Positions 60,556-64,000 of a stretch of 64,000 bases of DNA are shown piece by piece; the stretch's first letter is position 1, and every line of letters starts with the position of its first letter. The position numbers were made by a program, and so were the translations under genes. Where the stretch lies: NCBI GenBank assembly GCA_943372645.1, contig CALRZN010000011.1:1-64000 (forward strand), in the 5' to 3' direction. The notes under the pieces are model-generated. The model worked only from the letters and a program-made list of their open reading frames with translations, did not search any database and was not told the DNA's origin. Source of the DNA: VBWE01 sp943372645 (GTDB taxonomy: Bacteria > Bacteroidota > Bacteroidia > Palsa-965).

Positions 60556-61494
60556 TTATTTTTTTTGCCGGATCACCTGCACCACATGTTTCAGGTACAA
60601 ACCGGTGAGCATAAGAAACAGGGAACCGAAGAAACCGATACAGATATTAAACAGCGTAAGCGGATACGCTTTTTTGTAAAGCGGGGTGGCCTCATCCAGG
60701 ATATAAAACTGCGGGATCGGGCTGTTGCCGATGTTCGCTGCGTTTTCGTAACGGATGCGCAATTCACCGAGTTGTTTCTGTTCGTTGATGTGTTCCTGGC
60801 TGAGTGCTTCCAGTTCAAGCTGCAGCGCCGGGTCGGAACTTGCTGTTTTGCTGTTTACCAGTATCTGCGATTCCATAATCGTTACATTCGATTCACCCAG
60901 CGTTTTGCGGATGGCAAGAATGCGGCTGCGGAGGCTGTCCACTTCGGCGCGTTTGTGTTCATAATCAACACGGAACCGTTCGCCGGCCAGCTGGCTGTTG
61001 GTTTTCATAAACCGTTCGCGCATACGCCCGGCCAGTTTTACGATGTAATCGACAATCTGCGCAGAAAACTTCGGATCGTGCGTTTCCGCTTCCACCACAA
61101 TCGACATTACATTGGTGCGGTTTGAAATGAAGCGCTGGTCGTACAACTCATTCAGCCCCGCCTGCCAGCCAAACCGGGTGGTATCGATTTCATAATATTT
61201 TACGAGGTTGAATTTGTGGATCACCGAATCTTTCATCTGCTCCGAATGCAGCAGTTGCAGCAGGCGGTCGGCCTCCACATCGTATCCGAACTGCGGATTT
61301 TCAACCGTCTGTTCCAGCGAAATGGTGTACGGAATAAAAAACGAAGCCTTGGCCCGGTAACGCGGCGTAAGCATCAGGGTAAAAATGATTGCACCCGTGG
61401 TACAAAGCAAAACAACGCCGGCAATCAGTTTCCAGTTTTTCAGGTAAATGGATTCTACCGAAAGCGTGGAGCTCTTCTCATCAAAAACAGACAT
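60556..61494 (-). CDS. Wzz-type chain-length determinant protein
   Basis: The protein (312 residues from the ATG at 61494) has a first span (about 22-42), a periplasmic coiled-coil region (about 130-255, with HKRAEVDSLRSRILAIRKTL), and a second span near the C-terminus (PLTLFNICIGFFGSLFLMLTG). This is the Wzz (PF02706) layout without a kinase domain. A longer frame from 61596 exists, but the ATG at 61494 (MSVFDEKSSTLSVESIYLKN) is supported by a near -7 box, TATCATTG, at 61510-61517. It is the first gene of the operon. Confidence 0.85.
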   Translation of the reverse strand: MSVFDEKSSTLSVESIYLKNWKLIAGVVLLCTTGAIIFTLMLTPRYRAKASFFIPYTISLEQTVENPQFGYDVEADRLLQLLHSEQMKDSVIHKFNLVKYYEIDTTRFGWQAGLNELYDQRFISNRTNVMSIVVEAETHDPKFSAQIVDYIVKLAGRMRERFMKTNSQLAGERFRVDYEHKRAEVDSLRSRILAIRKTLGESNVTIMESQILVNSKTASSDPALQLELEALSQEHINEQKQLGELRIRYENAANIGNSPIPQFYILDEATPLYKKAYPLTLFNICIGFFGSLFLMLTGLYLKHVVQVIRQKK

Positions 61495-61574
61495 AGTTAA
61501 AAATTTGCCCAATGATACGGATTTTCCCGCGAAAAGGGAGGCCGAAAAAGCATACCGCAGCACGATTTTACCGT

Positions 61575-61582
61575 TATCTTTA
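61575..61582 (+). promoter_or_regulatory. -7-like box for fumarylacetoacetase
   Basis: TATCTTTA, one mismatch from TAnnTTTG, ends 28 bp before the ATG at 61611. The wzz operon is divergent. Confidence 0.35.
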
Positions 61583-61610
61583 CGGCGCATTTTCAAAATC
61601 AGAACACGTT

Positions 61611-62882
61611 ATGTTACCGACCAACGATCCGTCACTGCGCAGCTGGGTGAATGTTTCACCCGGCAGCGATTTCCCGATTCAGAACCTGCCTTTCGGCATT
61701 TTTATCACAGCAACCCGCTCGCCCCGCGCCGGTGTGGCCATCGGCGATTTTATTATTGATCTGCCGGCCCTCGCCTACCTCGGATTTTTAGACGCGCTGG
61801 AAATTGACCGTGCTGTTTTTGAAATGCCCACGCTCAACGCGTTCATCGCGCTCGGCCAGCCCAAATGGCGTGCTGTACGCGAACGCATATCGCAGCTGCT
61901 GCGCAGCGACAATACGGAACTGCAGAACCAGGCTGCCCTGCACGCACAATGCCTCGTGCCCCAGGCCGAAGCCGAAATGCTGCTGCCGGTAACCATCGGC
62001 GATTACACCGACTTTTATTCGAGCATCGACCACGCCACCAACATGGGCAAAATGCTCCGCGATCCGGCCAACGCGCTGTTGCCGAACTGGAAACACATCC
62101 CGGTGGGTTACCACGGCCGCGCCTCCAGCATCGTTATTTCCGGCACACCCATCCACCGCCCGAAAGGCCAGACCAAAGCACCCGACGCGGATGTGCCTTC
62201 GTTCGGTCCGACCAAACTGCTCGACTTCGAACTCGAAACCGCATTCATCATTGGTAAACCCACCGCACTCGGCGAAAGTGTTACCACGGCCGAAGCCGGC
62301 AATCACATCTTCGGCATGGTACTGTTTAACGACTGGAGCGCACGCGACATCCAGGGCTGGGAATATGTGCCGCTGGGACCGTTCCTGAGTAAAAATTTCG
62401 GTTCCACCATTTCGCCGTGGATTGTAACAATGGATGCACTCGAACCGTTCCGCGTAAAAGGCTACGTGCAGGAACCAAAAGTGCTGCCCTACCTCGAATA
62501 CAGCGGCGACAAAAACATTGACATCACGCTCGACGTGTTCATCAAACCCGAAAACAGCGACGAATCACGCATCTGCCGTTCCAACTACAAATACATGTAC
62601 TGGACAATGGAACAGCAGCTCACGCACCACACGGTGAACGGCTGCAACATCAACATCGGCGACATGATGGCCTCCGGCACCATCAGCGGTCCGGACGAAG
62701 GCAGCTTCGGCTCGATGATGGAAATCACCTGGCGCGGCACCAAACCCGTTAAAATGGCCGACGGCACCGAACGCAAATTCATCAACGACGGCGACACGCT
62801 CATCATCCGCGGGTTTGCGGAACGGGATGGCGTACGAATTGGCTTCGGAGAATGTTCCGGAAAAGTGCTGCCTGCTACTTAG
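61611..62882 (+). CDS. fahA: Fumarylacetoacetase
   Basis: The 423-residue protein has an N-terminal SH3-like domain (RSWVNVSPGSDFPIQNLPFG) and the FAH fold with DFYSSIDHATNMGKM, GYHGRASSIVISGTPIHRPK, DFELETAFIIGK, FNDWSARDIQGWEYVPLGPF. The metal ligands (Asp of DFYSS, the two Glu of ELE, Asp of NDWS) are all present. It splits fumarylacetoacetate to fumarate and acetoacetate in tyrosine degradation. Other pathway genes are not in the window. The open frame starts at 61512, but the ATG at 61611 gives the normal N-terminus. Confidence 0.95.
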   Translation: MLPTNDPSLRSWVNVSPGSDFPIQNLPFGIFITATRSPRAGVAIGDFIIDLPALAYLGFLDALEIDRAVFEMPTLNAFIALGQPKWRAVRERISQLLRSDNTELQNQAALHAQCLVPQAEAEMLLPVTIGDYTDFYSSIDHATNMGKMLRDPANALLPNWKHIPVGYHGRASSIVISGTPIHRPKGQTKAPDADVPSFGPTKLLDFELETAFIIGKPTALGESVTTAEAGNHIFGMVLFNDWSARDIQGWEYVPLGPFLSKNFGSTISPWIVTMDALEPFRVKGYVQEPKVLPYLEYSGDKNIDITLDVFIKPENSDESRICRSNYKYMYWTMEQQLTHHTVNGCNINIGDMMASGTISGPDEGSFGSMMEITWRGTKPVKMADGTERKFINDGDTLIIRGFAERDGVRIGFGECSGKVLPAT

Positions 62883-62942
62883 GATTTTGGGAGTTGAAGA
62901 TCGGGCCGGAAATCAAACGCTCAATTTTCAAACAAAACAACA

Positions 62943-63473
62943 TCAATACTCCCCAAACGCCGCCGCATGGTCTGCGATCATTTTCAGTGCAGCTTCGCTG
63001 GTTACTTTTTCCGTATCCGTAATTTCCCGCACCAGGGCAAGGATGAGTTTGTGGTAAAACACATTGATTTTCAGGTAATGAAACGCGTTGGTCAGGTCAT
63101 CCACCCCGCGCAGGTTGCCCCCGCGTCCGGAAGCGACGCCAACCAGGGCCGTTTTTTTGCCGGCGAGGTCGGCGGGCGGAATAGCGTCTATCAGCAGTTT
63201 AAAAATGCCGGGATAGGAACCGTTGTATTCAGGTATTACCATCACTAATTTGTCGGCCGGAAGGATGTATTGTTCCATTATGCCCTGGAAGGCCGGGCTC
63301 CGTTTACCGTAAAAATCGCTCACGATAAAGTCAGCCGGCAACTGCTGCAGGCTAAACACCTGGTTTTCAATATTTAATTGCGTAAGTGCGGTACTGTAGG
63401 CGGTGGCCACCTTATGGGTATTGCTGCCGGGGCGGTTGGTTCCGGAAATAATTGTGAGCATAGGTCTGTTCAA
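62943..63473 (-). CDS. NADPH-dependent FMN reductase family protein
   Basis: The 176-residue protein has the flavin phosphate-binding ISGTNRPGSNTHKVA and VMVIPEYNGSYPGIFKLLID with PEYNGS, typical of PF03358. GVASGRGGNLRGVDDLTNAF follows. It probably reduces FMN, quinones or azo compounds using NAD(P)H. Two close ATGs (63473 and 63461) are possible; the shorter begins MLTIISGTN. It is convergent with fahA. Confidence 0.88.
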   Translation of the reverse strand: MNRPMLTIISGTNRPGSNTHKVATAYSTALTQLNIENQVFSLQQLPADFIVSDFYGKRSPAFQGIMEQYILPADKLVMVIPEYNGSYPGIFKLLIDAIPPADLAGKKTALVGVASGRGGNLRGVDDLTNAFHYLKINVFYHKLILALVREITDTEKVTSEAALKMIADHAAAFGEY

Positions 63474-63621
63474 ATTTAAAGTGCGGCTTGTTTATAATTT
63501 GCTTCCCCGTGAAACGCTTTATTCCCTACCTTCGGGCGATAATTCAGGGCGGCTACAAAGAACGCGTTTTCATGCCACTTTGTTCATCCGTTCCCCGGAT
63601 TTCCAAGATACTTTTTACAGC

Positions 63622-64000
63622 ATGCAGATTTCATATTACGGACATTCCTGTTTTGGCGTGGAAATCAAAGGCAAACACCTGCTTTTTGATCCGTTTATCA
63701 CGTACAACCCGCTTACTTCCGGAACCGGCGTTACGGCCGAAACCGTAAAAGCAGATTATATCCTGGTTTCACACGGGCACGAAGATCATGTGGCCGACCT
63801 TGTTGCCATTGCAAAACGCACCGGCGCAAAAGTGATAAGCGCCTTCGAAATCCACGCCTGGCTGAATAAACAGGGCGTTGAAAACACGCACCCGATGAAC
63901 ACCGGTGGAAAATGGATGTTCGATTTCGGCAAAGTAAAATGCGTAGTGGCACAGCACAGCAGCAGCCTGCCCGACGGCACCTACGCCGGAAACCCGATGG
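63622..64000 (+). CDS. UPF0173 metal-dependent hydrolase (metallo-beta-lactamase fold), partial
   Basis: The frame is open from the ATG at 63622 to the end of the window, giving 126 residues. It begins QISYYGHSCFGVEIKGKHLL and has LLFDPFITYNPLT and the metal site VSHGHEDHVAD (HxHxDH), followed by VVAQHSSSLPDGTYAGNPM. These match YtkL/UPF0173 proteins of about 225 residues, so roughly the last 100 residues are missing here. A competing frame 63488-63748 has no homology. Confidence 0.9.
   Translation, partial: MQISYYGHSCFGVEIKGKHLLFDPFITYNPLTSGTGVTAETVKADYILVSHGHEDHVADLVAIAKRTGAKVISAFEIHAWLNKQGVENTHPMNTGGKWMFDFGKVKCVVAQHSSSLPDGTYAGNPM

Noticed and set aside
63488..63748. Plus-strand 86-codon frame near the right end
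   Set aside because: Overlaps the UPF0173 hydrolase in another frame; the hydrolase has the HxHxDH metal site.

Overview
The window comes from a member of the phylum Bacteroidota, most likely an environmental Sphingobacteria/Chitinophaga-type or Flavobacteria-type lineage; I cannot place it more finely. The evidence is a type IX secretion (T9SS) C-terminal sorting domain with SprB repeats, a HisKA_2 hybrid propeller sensor kinase paired with a LytTR regulator, a CarboxypepD_reg/PF14905-type outer-membrane barrel, few Shine-Dalgarno sequences, and many TAnnTTTG boxes (the Bacteroidota -7 element) just upstream of start codons. I found no rRNA, tRNA, CRISPR array, transposase or prophage.

Layout. 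0-9 kb: an O-antigen-ligase-like protein, a ChaN-like protein, an AT-rich accessory gene (LamG-like plus TIR/deoxyribosyltransferase-like domain) interrupted by two compensating homopolymer frameshifts, an endonuclease/exonuclease/phosphatase, a DoxX protein and a large outer-membrane barrel. 9.1-25.4 kb: a minus-strand surface-polysaccharide locus, probably two transcription units separated by a 430-bp gap with a nested inverted repeat. The upstream unit has a GmhA-like isomerase, an epimerase, a cytidylyltransferase, WecB, several GT4 enzymes (one split in two) and a GT-C protein. The downstream unit has WbqC, GT2, PhyH, three methyltransferases, a NeuD-like acyltransferase, a GH43-like propeller and the aminotransferase WecE/RffA.

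25.6-43 kb: plus-strand genes (POT peptide transporter, patatin, MnmE, GNAT, VIT/CCC1, two paralogous small membrane proteins with an anchored PPDK_N protein, sensor kinase plus LytTR regulator, T9SS LamG/SprB adhesin). Five intergenic regions here carry an undescribed-looking repeat family built on a 28-bp perfect palindrome. In three of them the DNA next to the palindrome has expanded into tandem arrays of different unit length (113, 81 and 48 bp). 43.4-54.8 kb: a secreted MORN_2/YwqK-repeat protein with a co-transcribed partner, a P-type ATPase, PEP synthase and an SDR. 55-57.7 kb: an MntR-MntH unit in which the Nramp transporter carries a C-terminal universal-stress domain, with a palindromic operator upstream. 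58-61.5 kb: a wzz / O-antigen ligase / acyltransferase operon. 61.6-64 kb: fumarylacetoacetase, an FMN reductase and the start of a UPF0173 hydrolase that runs off the window.

How the parts fit: the polysaccharide locus and the distal wzz/ligase/acyltransferase operon probably cooperate in making, polymerising and decorating one or more surface glycans. The kinase/LytTR pair and the T9SS adhesin share a 24-bp upstream motif and may form a local regulon. The strongest candidates for something new are the palindrome repeat family with locus-specific tandem growth, the homopolymer-interrupted LamG/TIR-like gene with its cassette-like flank, and the shared upstream motif.
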